Assembly: GCF_918797505.1 (NCBI RefSeq)
Contig: NC_092797.1
Location: 13,715,372-13,779,371, forward strand
Direction of reading: 5' to 3'
Source of the DNA: Bemisia tabaci
Lineage: Eukaryota > Arthropoda > Insecta > Hemiptera > Aleyrodidae
Length of the DNA: 64,000 bases
Shown: piece after piece, positions 1-11,513 of the stretch
Position numbering within the stretch: position 1 is the stretch's first letter
How the letters are laid out: the number at the start of each line of letters is the position of its first letter
The notes under the pieces: generated by a model
Databases searched by the model: none
What the model saw: the letters and a program-made list of their open reading frames with translations, nothing else
What the model was told of the DNA's origin: nothing
Program-made: the position numbers and the translations under genes

Positions 1-1419
1 CAGTCAAGTGCAAAACGACAATCTCTGTTCTTAACGTTGCAAACGACACCGATGGAAAATTTCATGAAATGTATTCGCGTGAAATTTCGCGAAATTTATG
101 GAAACTTTTGGGGAAGCATTTAGGAGGCCAAGAAACGCCCAGAAACGGCGATTCTAGATTTGAAGTTATTCATCCCAAGCTTAAACCATTCACACATTGC
201 AAATGTTTTCGTTAGAACTAGAGGTTGGATAGGGGATTTTCTCTCTAAATTTTGCAACGCGACAGTGCGACAGATGAACGTGCGTCCTTAAAAATCCCGG
301 AGGTAATTCCTGATGCTTCATTGGGCGATGGAGATCGACCACTCAGCAACACACGCAGAGCTATTTGAATTGATTTGACCGCATTCTGCCTGAAGGGATT
401 GACTCACGGAGCCTGGAAGTCGGGCTAAGCTCGTTTTCCCGCATATTTTTTCCGGGAAAACGCCGAGTCGAAGCTTTCGGCATGACGGGAACAGACTTCA
501 TTTGGTTTAATGAATTTAAGCTCTGGTTGAAAATAACGATCCGATCGGATTCGCCTCACGAAAGTTGAAATACGACAAAATCAACGCGACTCAACACTGA
601 GCTTGAGGGAGACTGAAATTAGCTCAAGTCGAAAGGATCCCTTTGTACGAGGAAAATCCATCAAGAAGGACCGATTCTCCGGTAACGTCAAATAACTTTT
701 CACTTTTTGTTAAGTTTCCGATTCATTACAGTATGCCTCCTAGAAAAGCTGAAATCTTCGGCAAGAGTAGCTCGGAACAGCTTTTTTCATTTTTCACCGT
801 TTTTCTTTTCGTCAAATTCAAAATTAATTTTAAGAACAAGTGAGAAATTTCTCCTTTTAAAGGACCTTCATTAAAGATTGAGGAACCAAAAGTAAAGAAT
901 TATTGCTGAAGTTGTACAACTTCAATATGAACGAGAGTTGGTTTTAAAACCGCTCTCCGATTGAAGACAAAAATGTTGACATTCCGTCATAGCCTTTGCG
1001 TTTACTTCGGATAAACGGACATTCCCTTTACAAACTAAAAAACTTATTTCAGATTTACTTTTAGCAACTCATAGAGTAACTCTTAAAGGATAATTTACTC
1101 TAAACAAGTTGTTTCCGTATGAAAAGAGTATTTCTCTTTTCGGAAACAAACACCAGTGACTGTGACGTCATGTCAACATCCTTTGTCTCCAGCTTCTTTA
1201 TAAGTAAATAATAAAATGCATTTTCGAATTATTTTAAATTTTTCTCAATGTGTAATAGTAATTGTCTGAATATTTGGGGCTTGCGATATGAAAGAAGTTG
1301 CACAATCTCAACAAGATTGTGATATTCTTGTAAGTTGAAATTTTAAATGGTGTTACATTTACCTACTTGGAAAATCATCAATATTTATCGCGTCAGGCTA
1401 CTTTGCCTATAACATAGAC
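1..1419. other. Unassigned AT-rich intergenic DNA
   Basis: No supported gene or named repeat is seen. Open frames here are short and show no domain signature. A small patch near 60-110 is rich in the words gaaatttc and tttcatgaaat, which resemble the vocabulary of the palindromic minisatellite at 22.4 kb, but no tandem order is present. Confidence 0.5.
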
Positions 1420-1688
1420 TGTATATCCACGGTGAAACTACCAGACCACATTTCTCGTTTGCACTGTTTAACAATCTCTGCTCCCATTATATTTCTTTGA
1501 AGGAGAACGAATTAATATCATTCCTTGAAGTTTTCACAGGGTTCCTTCGCATAGAGAGAAAAAAACACGACAGTTTTTAAAAATTAACGTTGAATAGTGT
1601 TCCATTTCAATGATAAAGTATGGCAGTAAGTCTACAACGTTCCAAATCAAGATACGTAGTCTGATGGTATCACCGTCGATATGTATAA
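1420..1688. mobile_element. Family O inverted-repeat element, copy 1
   Basis: The left end (tgtatatccacggtgaaact, then accagaccac) is matched as a reverse complement at the right end near 1655-1688 (agtctgatggtatcaccgtc, then gatatgtata), giving imperfect terminal inverted repeats of roughly 30 bp around 270 bp of non-coding sequence. The same ends bound the copy at 36961-37225. No coding capacity is seen, so this is read as a MITE-like non-autonomous element. The family is unnamed here and the exact ends are uncertain by several bases. Confidence 0.5.
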
Positions 1689-1767
1689 TGCGTTTGAATT
1701 GAGCAGAAAACAGCATTGTTAACTTATAAAAAGTATCACTGATGATCAACCTACAAGGACTACCCTA

Positions 1768-2021
1768 CTGCCGTGCCAAAGAAAAACGCCGTACAAACCT
1801 TCAGGCGATGCCAAATTTCCTTTGGTAAAACAAAAATTTCCTGCCAAACTTATGAATATTTTTCTCCTGATTTTTCAGCTAATGTTGTTCGCGTTTTCAC
1901 CCGAAGTTCCTGAACATTTCAAAGAAAAATATTTGTATCCTTTCCTTAAAAATAAACAATTTATTCTGGAAAATTTAGCAACTCTCGAATGTTTATACGG
2001 CGTTCTTCCTTAGCACGGCAG
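1768..2021. mobile_element. Family B MITE, copy 1 (4-bp target duplication ccta)
   Basis: The element starts ctgccgtgccaaagaaaaac and ends with the reverse-complement motif ttccttagcacggcag. The ends are inverted repeats of about 50 bp: the left continues through gccgtacaaaccttcaggcg and the right carries atgtttatacggcg. It is flanked by the direct repeat ccta (1764-1767 and 2022-2025), a 4-bp target-site duplication. It has no coding capacity. Related copies lie at 20460, 41062, 55324, 55719 and 58876, so the boundaries are supported by comparison between copies. Confidence 0.75.
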
Positions 2022-2025
2022 CCTA

Positions 2026-4258
2026 GCTAACGGCTCCTATTCGCGTGGAAAGAGCGAGCGAAACATTTTCGGTTCGGAAAGTTGTGTCTTCTTTCCCCTC
2101 CTCCCACCGCGCTGATCACCTCCTCCTTTTACGGGCCCTCGTTAAACATTGCGGTCATTATTCATCAACTTGTCACCTCGGTGAGCGGCGCGAAGTCGCA
2201 CAGTGGGAAAATTCTCCGACTCCACGATGAAAACAAGCGGGAAAGCTCTAATACGTTCGTATGTTATGTTGTGTTCGTATATGCGTTTCGTTATATTCGT
2301 ATTAAATTTTTGAATAATTGAATTTTGATTGATTTTTAATTTTTGGTCAATTAGTAAATTTCTCTATCAAAAACTTTCAGTCTTAAAGACAAAGTTTATT
2401 AGTTTAATCATTTTATCGGTGTATATAATTTTTTTTAGTTAATTGCCTTTTAATTATGATTATAATAACGCTCAGCCGTTTTCTAAATATATGTAGGTGC
2501 GTTTTTAAGTTCCTCGAAGAGGCTGAGCTTTGATGAGATGAAAGATTTGGCTCACCAAAATTTCAACTATCAATTTTGAGAAAACTACTGTACCTCTAAA
2601 AAATAAATTATATAAAACCGAATGTCGTCCTTCGTGCTCTGAAATCAGCATCATTGAATGAAGGTATCACAGATTAATCTATTCTAAATATGTTAGGCCC
2701 CTCTCCATCATTTTGTTGTTGAGCTGCTGCGCCATTTGAACGCATTACCACCAGTATGCGAGAATTCAAGGGACAGGTTGAAATAAAATAGCGCTCCATA
2801 TCCGCTAAGCGCATGAAAGTTTAAGGAACCTTTCACCGCGGAGCGGGATTGATACAGGAGAAGATAGGTTTATTCATTGCGAAATGTGTACCTTTTTAGC
2901 GTCTATAAATTTTGAGTCACGTATTTTTAAAAAGTCCGTGGATGACCGTTTATACCACTTCATTCTTCAATATCCCTTTATTACAGGTTGCTAATCTGAG
3001 GGTGCTGAGCATTGCAAGTTGTTTTTCCATGGTCACAAAAGTAACACCCTTGGTGATGCAACGACTGTATAAATGAAAATTAGTCAAATTAATTTCTTAA
3101 ATAAGGTTTTTTTTTTTTTTTCAATTGAGGAAAACGACTTACACAATTATACATCACTGTCAAAAAAAAAAAAAAAAAAAAAAAATATATCCACGCAAAC
3201 TTTTTGTTAAGGCATATTGATGACCTTCTTAATGTATTTTTTTCGCTTTGAAGTAATTAATTAGGCCACATGTGTGATTAAGCGTGACACAAAGCCGTGT
3301 TTAGTGGTTAAAGATTAAAAATTTGAATGTGTTCACCGCAAACCGCAGGCTGACACCGTTGAGAGCCGATTTATTAAAGCCGCCGGTAGAGGCAGGATAT
3401 AGGTAACATTTTAATGATGTGGCGAAAGATGAGATTTTTTCTATACGAATTACGTAGAGCCTTATCGATTGTACGATGAGATTTAATTAAAGTTGTGGAG
3501 CTGAAAATTAAGTCTCCCTTGGCAGTTTTTTCTTGATAGTTATTCATTTTGAAATAAGATTTGATCAGATCATCAATACCTGACATTTTTGATTAACTTA
3601 ATTGTGTCTTAACAGTTCACAATTTCAATTCAATTCATAAATCACTCACAAAGAAAAAAATAAATAACTAGACTCTTCTTCTCTTTTCTCTCTTTCTCTC
3701 CTTCTCCTCTCTTTCTTTCTTTGGTCGCTTTCCTCCTTTTTTTCTCGGCAAATTACAGCCTAGTTTTTCCATTTGCCTGATTTAAAAGTTTCAGTTAACT
3801 CCACCGCCGTTAAATATTACTCGCAATACTTAATACGAATGAGACAGCGTAGTTTTAGCCATACACGCAAAAAATTTAGCCTACTTTGCGTTGTGGGTCT
3901 CATTATTCTTCAGATAATGACAATATGGAATTTTCTATTTAGAATCTGACTTTCTGTTTAACAAGTTCCCTATAGCTCCCCTATTTTAGGATGCGAGACA
4001 GATCATTATATATTTTTCATACTTTTGAGCTAATAGTTTTTTCATGCTAACATCTAAAGACACGCTATATTCACCCGTCTTTGATGATAAACTGATGTAA
4101 ATAATTGAGAAAGAGACTAAAGTGAATATTTTAATGATCGCTGATTTTAAAACAACAAGCCATCAACAAAAATTATCCCAGTTTATGGCTAAAGAAACTA
4201 TTCCGCGCCGTAGTTCTGGCTCGGTTAAGAAACAGCGTATGCACAGTTAACTTTCCTG
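2026..4258. other. Unassigned intergenic DNA with T and A runs
   Basis: No supported gene. A 15-T run (3107-3121) and a 24-A run (3162-3185) are 40 bp apart and could pair. The A-run could be the tail of an old retroposon, but no body is recognisable upstream. A pyrimidine-rich stretch lies at about 3672-3745. Confidence 0.5.
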
Positions 4259-4313
4259 TGTACAAGCGGGATCGTTATTCCTGCGAAAAATAGTTTTCCG
4301 CAACTCGCCATAC
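4259..4313 (+). repeat. Dispersed repeat X, copy 1 (inverted relative to 11215-11269)
   Basis: Bases 4259-4300 are, by eye, a perfect 42-bp reverse complement of 11228-11269 (starts tgtacaagcgggatcgttat). The next 13 bases match with three differences. No coding frame or terminal structure explains it, so it looks like the conserved piece of a dispersed repeat with two copies in opposite orientation about 7 kb apart. Confidence 0.6.
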
Positions 4314-4537
4314 TTTTTAGTGCACCGCTATAGTGGCCACAGAATAATAGCTCTCGCACCGACTCTACATTCACGACTTATCAGCGATTGGGAATCCCAC
4401 GTTTATTTTCTTGCTCTTTTCCTCTTTCCCCTACTTTCATCGTTGTCTCCACGGTCCGGCCAGTCGGTGATAGCTGCATGACTTCGAGGCTTCCCTCCGG
4501 TTCCATATCTTTTCCCCATTCTTCACCACACCGCAAT

Positions 4538-4694
4538 CGGTGGCGAGGCGTGATTAATCGATTATCGATATTTCTCCATTTGATGCCATGGTAAAGAATC
4601 GATTCTTAAGGTGTAAACACCCTGTCTATCGATCTTTTTCCATAGGTTTATATGGGAGATCAATCGATATATCACAAAGCACGCCACACCGCTG
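4538..4694 (+). mobile_element. Family A hAT-like MITE, copy 1
   Basis: The ends are degenerate forms of the family's CAGTGGCGTGGCGTG inverted repeat (cggtggcgaggcgtg on the left, acgccacaccgctg on the right). The interior keeps the family landmarks: atcgat near each end, ggtaaagaatcgatt, and aacaccctgtctatcgatc. The flanks accgcaat and tccgtaat match at 6 of 8 positions, a decayed 8-bp target duplication. It has no coding capacity and is older than most copies in the window. Confidence 0.75.
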
Positions 4695-5501
4695 TCCGTA
4701 ATAGTGTTGAGAGGTGTAGTGAGCCACAACGTGGACAGATTAGATGAGAAATGGATCCCTTTAAAATAAAAGTTAGGTTCATGCTTAAGCGCCTGCAGTA
4801 GGTCATCTACAGCCAAAGCCAAGCAATCAAATATTAATAGCATTATGACTAGATTTTTTTTTTTAGCTGTAACTCAAAATTTTCGCTCCTATTTTATTTT
4901 TTAAATAAATATTACAAGGAAGGATGGGTGCCATTGATTTGAAGTAACTTTAGCTGCTACATCCGAAAATGACCTTGATTTTAAATATTATGCACAGTTT
5001 TCCCCAAAAAATTGAATTTCTCCATTTTGAACTCAGCAGTACAAATTACATAGAGGCTTGTCAATTATCTAGTCTACCATAAAGTCCGCCGTGTTCAGAT
5101 TTTTTTCATTTTTGGAGACCTGTGTTTTTCTATGATCAGTGGCTTTTAAGTGCCTACTATTCCTAAAATATTTAACTTACTGAGCTAATATGGGCGCTTC
5201 TTAATGCTTTAGTGTCTAAACTACAAGAATACTATATGGTAGAACGGTCAAATCTATCCACCACCCCCCTCCCCCAAGGGTGAGACTTACTTGTTTAAAT
5301 CAAATCAAATGTTGCACGGTCTTAAAATGGTTCAATGTGCTAAGAAAACGCGGTAAAGCCAAAAGGATTTGGAAAAAAATTTAACGCGGCCCGCACAGCA
5401 CCTAAAGATCGTTATTTTTCCGATATTTTCTTTTTTTTTTATAGTTTAGTTAGTGACCAAGATTTGACGCTAAATGTTAACGCCTAACATGGAGATGGAT
5501 T
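4695..5501. other. Unassigned intergenic DNA
   Basis: AT-rich with short homopolymers and a C-rich patch at about 5261-5275. No gene, RNA or repeat boundary is recognised. Confidence 0.5.
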
Positions 5502-6020
5502 AATGGAGATGTTGCATGTGTGAGGAATTTGCAATTTGACTGTTGATTCTTATGTAAAAGTTCGCGAGAAACACGATGGTTCCATTGATTTTTTCTGAAA
5601 TCAACTCGCAAGCTCCAAAAACGCTCTCAAAGTTGAGGCTGTAATGATCCTGAGAGTCCACGTCTACGTAAAGACAAACTCTCCATGCAAAGATAGGGAG
5701 CAAATACATTAGCAGGGTAACTGAAAGCACGGCAACCCTAAGGATTGCTGTGCTTTCAGTTTTAGAGTCCCCAAGTAAAGTGGCAGCCCTGTCAATGTAT
5801 TTGCTCCCTATCTTTGCATGGAGAATTTGTCTTTACGTAGAGGTGGACTCTCAGGATAGCGTGGGATATCCCCTTCATTACGCCCTCAACGTTGAGAGCT
5901 TTTTTTGAGCTCGGGAGTTGATTTCAGGGAAAACCAGTGGCACTATCAAGTTTTTCGCAAACTTTTACGTAAGAATCAATAATCAAATCGCAAATTTCTC
6001 ACACATTCAACTCATAATAA
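5502..6020. mobile_element. Family C long foldback element, copy 1
   Basis: This is essentially one long hairpin. The left arm (aatggagatgttgcatgtgt onward, to about 5739) is repeated as an imperfect reverse complement in the right arm (about 5741-6010), including the block atagggagcaaatacatt and its complement. The centre is a near-perfect hairpin with arms 5721-5739 and 5741-5760 around ctgaaagcac. A transcript across it would fold into about 230 bp of dsRNA. There is no open frame with known domains. A second copy lies at 40611-41020. Foldback transposon is the best reading; a source of endogenous siRNA is inference. Confidence 0.75.
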
Positions 6021-7407
6021 TTAATCCTTACGTGGAATACCAATATTCAGTCATCCTTGAAAAAATTAATAGATATGTTACTGAAAATTTCCAACATAGC
6101 AATCTGAGGTATATGATTCCGTAGTATCACCATCGATACCTTCTCTTGACCAGATCATCCTAAAGTACTTTTTTTAACTTGTATTGATAACTATAACTAC
6201 AAGTTAATATGTGTTTTTATATTAACTATTTACACAAATAAAAATTTGAATGGGCGAGTTGTTAAACTCTAGCTTAATTTAAATCGATAAATAGGGACTG
6301 ATAGGACTGAAAAACAATGATTATATTAACTATTGTCCCTGCTTTGCAGCATCCAGAAGGCACCATTGGGGCAAGAGATGGGGAGAAGGCCACCAAAACT
6401 TATTCTGAATAATACTGTGGTTTCCTTTTTTATTCAAACTTTTGGTGAAATTCTCAAGCAGATCATTATCATTTAAGTGTTTTTTTATGAGTATTTTTGA
6501 AAACAAGCAACGAAAGAGAAATTGTACTATTCTTCTTAAATTACCGAAAACTTGGGAGAAAAATTAGAATGGTGAAATTAGACCTCCTAAGTAGAAACAG
6601 TAATAGCTTATGCCTCTATGCTCATAATTTCAATGTGACTAACTTCATACCCTAGTATTCTATGCTGAACTTTTATTGAAAAATCTGAAAAATTTGGATA
6701 GGGTCTTCCACTACATGAATTCGTTACTTATTTTGATCAAAACTAGCACTGAGCTTACCGCCAAAGCCTGAAATTCACTCCTGCTTGACTGATAAAACTT
6801 GTGTAACAATTACCACAATTTGAGTTTCCTACGAGCATTCCCTTCTTGGAGAGGGGTTCAGAAAAGTTTGGCAAAGCAGCACAAGTTTACGCTATTTTCA
6901 GGTTCAAAGTTTATTAATCGTACTGAGTAAAAATTGTGAAATTGAACGTATTGAAGTAACCGACAGACTTCTAAAATTTAAGAAAACATAGAAAATTAAA
7001 GCCTTTAGAAGCATCCAAGCACCACTATTTCCATGAGGACCGCGTCAGTGCTCCGGTTTACACGAGCTTAAGACGTGGGTCTAAAAATCCATCCTAAAAA
7101 ATAATCAGACAAGAACCTGAAAAAGTAAGACAAGTTGGATTTTGCAATCGCTAGCGATAGCAATATTCGTCATGGGAACGTTAGCTTCTGGGATATGAAA
7201 ATGTTAAGGTACAGTTCGTTTGTAGTATCTTCTGAATTGAAGGGGCTATGTAATTTTGTGTTGACATCTCTTTTTTAACATTTTTAATTATTTTCTTTGC
7301 ATACAAGAAAGCTGTTATGTACCAATTATTTATTTTCGTTGGATTATTTATGGTTTTCGGAAGTTACCGCATTTAAGTTTCAGGTTCGCTTATTCGGCGT
7401 AAAGTAT
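6021..7407. other. Unassigned intergenic DNA
   Basis: No gene supported. Bases near 6112-6145 (gtagtatcaccatcgatacc) resemble the end of family O elements, perhaps a solo end. Otherwise featureless AT-rich sequence. Confidence 0.45.
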
Positions 7408-8382
7408 ACAAAAGGTGTCCCAAAAGCACCGGGACTTGTTCTGTAACTTCGAAAGTAAGATGGATACAGACATGATCTTGATCTCATTTTAAAGATCAAC
7501 TCAATACCTATCGATTAAAACCAAGATCAGCTCAATCGGATAAAAATTGACCAAGTTATGGCAATTTGAAATCAGCGAGGAAAGTTTACGCCTACGGTTT
7601 TTAAGGAAGATTCTTCATCGCCGTAAATCGAAAAGTCGGCCTATAAAGTGATGCTTATTGTGTTTTTTTCATTTTCGAGGTGTCATTTATCAACATTTTG
7701 TACCACCAAACACAACAGTTGACAGTGCGTATTATTGCAAAGTGCTAAAGGAGTTGAGAATGCACATTTCCCGGAAACGGTCGGACTTGAAAGCTTCGTG
7801 GATACTCCATCAAGACAAGCGCGGCCTCACACATCGAGCTTAACACGTGAATTTATGAGTAAAAATGGAGTTGAAACAATCCCTCATCCCCCTTACAGCC
7901 CTGACTTGGCTCCATGTGATTTTTGGATGTTTCCTACACTTAAAAAGGAGCTTCGTGGACGAAGATTCGAATCGAAGACCGAAATCCAGAATGCAATTCA
8001 AAACTTTTTCAACGCCATCCCAGAGGAAGAATTCAGGAAAACAATGTTGGATAAGTGGCAAGAGCGCATGAAAAAGTGCATCCGGTTTGATGGACGGTAC
8101 TTTGAAAAGCAAAAGGAAGTTATGGAAGATTCGGAGGAAAGTGGATACGAATATTAACTTTTTGAATCCTGGTAAGCGAAAAATCTTCCTAAAAACCGTA
8201 GGGGTAAACTTTCCTCACTAATTTCAAATTGTCATAACTCGGTCAATTTTTATCCGATTGAGCTGATCTTGGTTTTAATCGATAGGTATTGAGTTGATCT
8301 TTAAAATGAGACCAAAATCATGTCTGTATCTATCTTACTTTTGAAGTTACAGAACCAGTCCCGGTACTTTTGGGACACCCTA
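7408..8382 (+). mobile_element. Tc1/mariner element with about 200-bp inverted repeats, internally deleted
   Basis: The left arm (ggtgtcccaaaagcaccggg from about 7415, running to about 7613) is repeated as a reverse complement at about 8174-8381 (ends ccggtacttttgggacaccc). The arms match along about 200 bp, including ccgattgagctgatcttggt and its complement. TA dinucleotides sit at both outer edges, as expected for Tc1/mariner insertion. Between the arms lie only about 500 bp, encoding the C-terminal part of a transposase, so the copy is a non-autonomous deletion derivative. The exact left edge is uncertain by about 5 bp. Confidence 0.85.
7641..8157 (+). pseudogene. Mariner-family transposase C-terminal remnant, frameshifted
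   Basis: Translation gives a patchwork across frames: HFRGVIYQHFVPPNTTV, then WILHQD (second catalytic Asp region) in one frame, then RPHTSSLTREF and HPPYSPDLAPCDFWMFPTLK (third catalytic Asp, in PCD) in the next, ending with KCIRFDGRYFEKQ before a stop at 8155-8157. The HQD-to-PCD spacing is compatible with a mariner DD34D catalytic core (family knowledge). Frameshifts occur near 7660 and near 7820. The N-terminal helix-turn-helix domain and first catalytic Asp are absent. It cannot encode an active enzyme. Confidence 0.85.
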
Positions 8383-8515
8383 CGTATGATATTTTTACTC
8401 TACACATATGCCTGAATACGCATCATAAGGGACCTATGTGCTTCCTAAGTTGCCAAGTATTAATTATTGTTTGATGATTGGTCTAAAACATTCAATACAA
8501 CCAGTAAAAATTAAC

Positions 8516-8607
8516 TGTCCCCTGCGAGATTCGAACCCCCGCTCGCACAAAAAGTGACATTTACCCGACGTCAGAATGGTGTCTCTGCTGACTGAGCCAT
8601 CTCGCCG
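8516..8607 (-). ncRNA. tRNA-like sequence with pol III A and B boxes (SINE head or tRNA pseudogene)
   Basis: On the minus strand a perfect-looking A box (tggctcagtcag, 8588-8599) is followed by a B box (ggttcgaatc, 8528-8537), as in tRNA internal promoters. The T-loop (ttcgaat) is flanked by an imperfect stem. The acceptor arms do not pair, the A-B spacing is longer than in most tRNAs, and a TTTTT lies between the boxes, so a functional tRNA is unlikely. It is best read as the head of a tRNA-derived SINE or a decayed tRNA copy. No poly-A tail or body was identified. Confidence 0.6.
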
Positions 8608-9340
8608 TATGAGAGCGATGGGAGAAAATAGCACAGTTAAGTGATCTCGGACGCTGAGCGGGGCTTCACAAAAGACGACCTTGAGATTTCGGCAGTTCGG
8701 CCACTGGCGTCATAAGAGACATCGGATTAAAGCGCATTACTCTGTGAGACATTGTTTACCTATGCTGTCATATGTCACAAGGTTCATCTCAGTATGGATT
8801 TGCGATCGCGGCAGTAAGCTGAGGCAATATTTCTGTATTCATGGATTAAATCCATCAATCGAGTTCTGATTTTGGCTCATATATCCGTAACGGGTCCTCC
8901 AGAGCAATTTTCCACCTTGTACGATGGTTATTATTTCTTTATATCTATGTTTAAAATTTGAGGTGGGATAATGGCGGCTTCTCAAGAACACCGAGGTAGG
9001 CGATCTTTTGCACCAACGAACAGAAAACTGATGGCGAAAAATAACCAATCAGAACCTCCCAAAAAAAAGAATTTGCCTAAAAACGGAACTTCGTGGTTCT
9101 GCGCAGATTTACCAGTCAGACACGACATCTTAAGGTGGAAAAAAACTCGCTGAAAGCGAATTTTAGCAATCAACACAACTTGACGTAGAGACATGATTGG
9201 CTAAAAAATACAACGGTTTTTGATACATCGGAAAATCAACCAAAAATCGGAGACTGGGCGAAACGCTCAAGGTCGCAGAGGTATAGGGAATCCCATAGCG
9301 AAAGCAACGGAACGATTCTAATATCATGGGGAACTCCGTT
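8608..9340. other. Unassigned intergenic DNA
   Basis: Two overlapping short open frames occur on opposite strands around 8970-9190, without recognisable domains. No repeat boundary was identified. Confidence 0.45.
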
Positions 9341-9690
9341 CCCATGACAAAATAACGAGTATCAACACAGCCGACGACAAGGAAGACGTATTTGAGCCTC
9401 TTTTTTAACTTTTCTCCCGAATCGGAGCGACACCTTATTGGCAGCATATAGCAGAACATTGAGAACTCACGCTTCGCGTCATCGCGCCTTCAATTTTTCA
9501 GACGCAGTACGGACGTCCTTCAAGTACGAATAGTTGTATCTCTGCGCCGTCGTTAACGCGCATCCTTTCCCTCCCTCTATTTCCATGTTGTGTTTGTTTC
9601 CGTTAAACTAGAACGGGGCATTGCGAGTTCACGACTCACGCCATTGCGTCCTACAGTTTTCATGTGCAATCCATCTTGCGAGAGTAGTTG
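9341..9690 (-). repeat. Family D dispersed repeat, copy 1
   Basis: Shares with 53740-54010 the ordered blocks cgagtatcaacacagccga, cttttctcccgaatc, the variant tcatcgcgccttcaatt, and gaatagttgtatctctgcgc. In reverse complement the core reads ggcgcagagatacaactatt, then an interval, then attgaaggcgc. The same core occurs at 34.2 and 62.2 kb. The core stays partly open in one frame (NDGAEIQLFVL) but a stop follows within this copy. There are no terminal inverted repeats, so the class is unknown. A second weaker echo of cattgcgagttcacgactca follows at about 9616. Confidence 0.6.
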
Positions 9691-11214
9691 TATTCTTTTT
9701 AATTGCCGACTCTTCATTATTTTTTTAAACAGTCAGTTAATCGTGTCAGATATTTAAGTCAAATAAGCTGTAGGGTACCAACTCCTATGAAGTTCCTTCC
9801 TTTTGGGTGCTTCAAATGCTAATCAAGGTCATCTTAGCTCTTTCGGCAAGAGATATGCCACCCTCCTCTCAACTTTTTCAGTATTACTTGGTTTTACATC
9901 TCGATTTTATTGTTGAATATTTGGCGTTTGGCCCACCGTCCTCCCTGACAAAAATAATTTTTTCTAGCTTTCTCATTATTTCCTCCTGGTTCCTAACAAT
10001 TGGCGAGATGCTTTCTACCAAAGTTAACTAATATTGAGGATTTAGATTTCTTCAATACGTCTTCAAGGACAGGCGTGTCAAATATAGCGTAGAGGATTGT
10101 ATTTATTTTTATTAAATTGTTTTACAATTAGGTCAAATGAAATATAGAAATCTCATATGGAGCCAGACTATAGCTTTGAAAGGCTTTGGGCTTCAACTTT
10201 TTTATTTTGTTGGTATTGATGTATTTTTGTTATACTTTGTTTCTACATTTCTGTTGACTTATGATTTTTTTTAAATGTTTCATTTCTACTCCTCTACTGT
10301 TGATATAAATTATTTTAATTTCAAAGATACAAAACTTACATCTCTATTTAGGAGTTTTCTTCTTCCTGATTGATTTATTCTTTGAATTGACCACATTATT
10401 GGAAGAAACTCATTGCTTGAGATAGAAAATACATTTAGTTTAAATTTAATAAAAATCTTAAATAGCATTATTTAGTACTATTCACGAAAGCTTTCGTAAG
10501 AGCAAAATATTTCATCCACAAACGACTGAAGCATTATTTACAGTTTCTTTATCTTATGAAATTATGCCCTTTTATCAAATATTTCTTTTTTCTTGGGGGG
10601 GGGGGGAGGGGGAACGAGTATTAAATAAAAGGAACGAAAATACTATGAAGATCAAACACGATTGAAACAAGATAAATATTTTTTAATTTCGTATCATAAT
10701 CAAGACAATACCTAATAAAAGTAAGTGATCCATAACAAACGACTTGTGTTACAGAAGTTTTGAATATTTTGACTGTTTAAAAAGAAAGTAATATTAAAAA
10801 GAAACAAAAAATCGAAGCAATTTTCAATTAGCTCAAACACAAAGGCTGGTTGCCCTCCCCCCCCCCCCCCCCCTTGCTTGCATGGCGCCTTACACTGGCG
10901 CCTAGATATCAGCAGGGCCAGGGCGCTAAGAGCGATGGGTCTTCTGTCCTCTTCGAAATGAATTTAAACTAACCGACTGTTGACCCAGTGAGACAAGTCT
11001 TGTCTTCCGTATCAGTAAAAGTGGGCGACGGATTCGATCAGATATGACGTGTGATCGTATATTCCGGATAATCGCAATTTGATGCATGCTGCAATGAGGG
11101 GAAACGAAGATATGAGAGATACGGTCGGAGAAGGTGCGATATCAATGAGGGGAAAGGCTTTCTTCACTAACATGACTTCGAGCCCGGGTAATCTCCTGTG
11201 GTCAACTGAGTCAT
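9691..11214. other. Unassigned AT-rich DNA with G and C homopolymers
   Basis: No gene is supported. A 12-G run starts at 10595 and a 17-C run spans 10857-10873. These are prone to sequencing and assembly error, and the G-run could form quadruplex-like structure. Confidence 0.5.
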
Positions 11215-11269
11215 GTACGGCGGGTTACGGAAAACTATTTTTCGCAGGAATAACGATCCCGCTTGTACA
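11215..11269 (-). repeat. Dispersed repeat X, copy 2
   Basis: Reverse-complement partner of 4259-4313, with 11228-11269 matching perfectly over 42 bp by eye (starts cggaaaactatttttcgcag). It falls at the end of a 69-codon open frame (11079-11288), which has no known domain and is probably chance. Confidence 0.6.
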
Positions 11270-11279
11270 TAAAAGTTTT

Positions 11280-11513
11280 TACGGATGAGCCTGACATTCT
11301 AGTTCCTAATTGCAACATGAAGTCCAATTCCAAACTCAGTTCTTGAATTACAAGTGTAATGTAAATACAACATTGTGACCACATTTTGCAATTAGGAACT
11401 ACAATTCCTAGCTCAGTTTAGAAACAATGTATGTGCCATTAGTTTTCCTATGTACATATGTGTTTAACGGAATGAGCCAGATATTGTAGTTCCTAATTGA
11501 AAAATGTTGTCAA
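11280..11513. mobile_element. Family H miniature foldback, one full and one partial copy
   Basis: The full copy (about 11377-11513) has arms accacattttgcaattaggaactacaa and the complement tattgtagttcctaattg, with the family interior atgtgccattagttttccta. A partial end with gatgagcctgacattctagttcctaattgc lies just before it at 11284-11318. The same structure appears at 21259, 54403 and 56413. It has no coding capacity, and a transcript would form a hairpin of about 45 bp. Confidence 0.7.

Noticed and set aside
3107..3185. Retroposon with poly-A tail
   Set aside because: T and A runs are present but no element body, target duplication or coding remnant was found.
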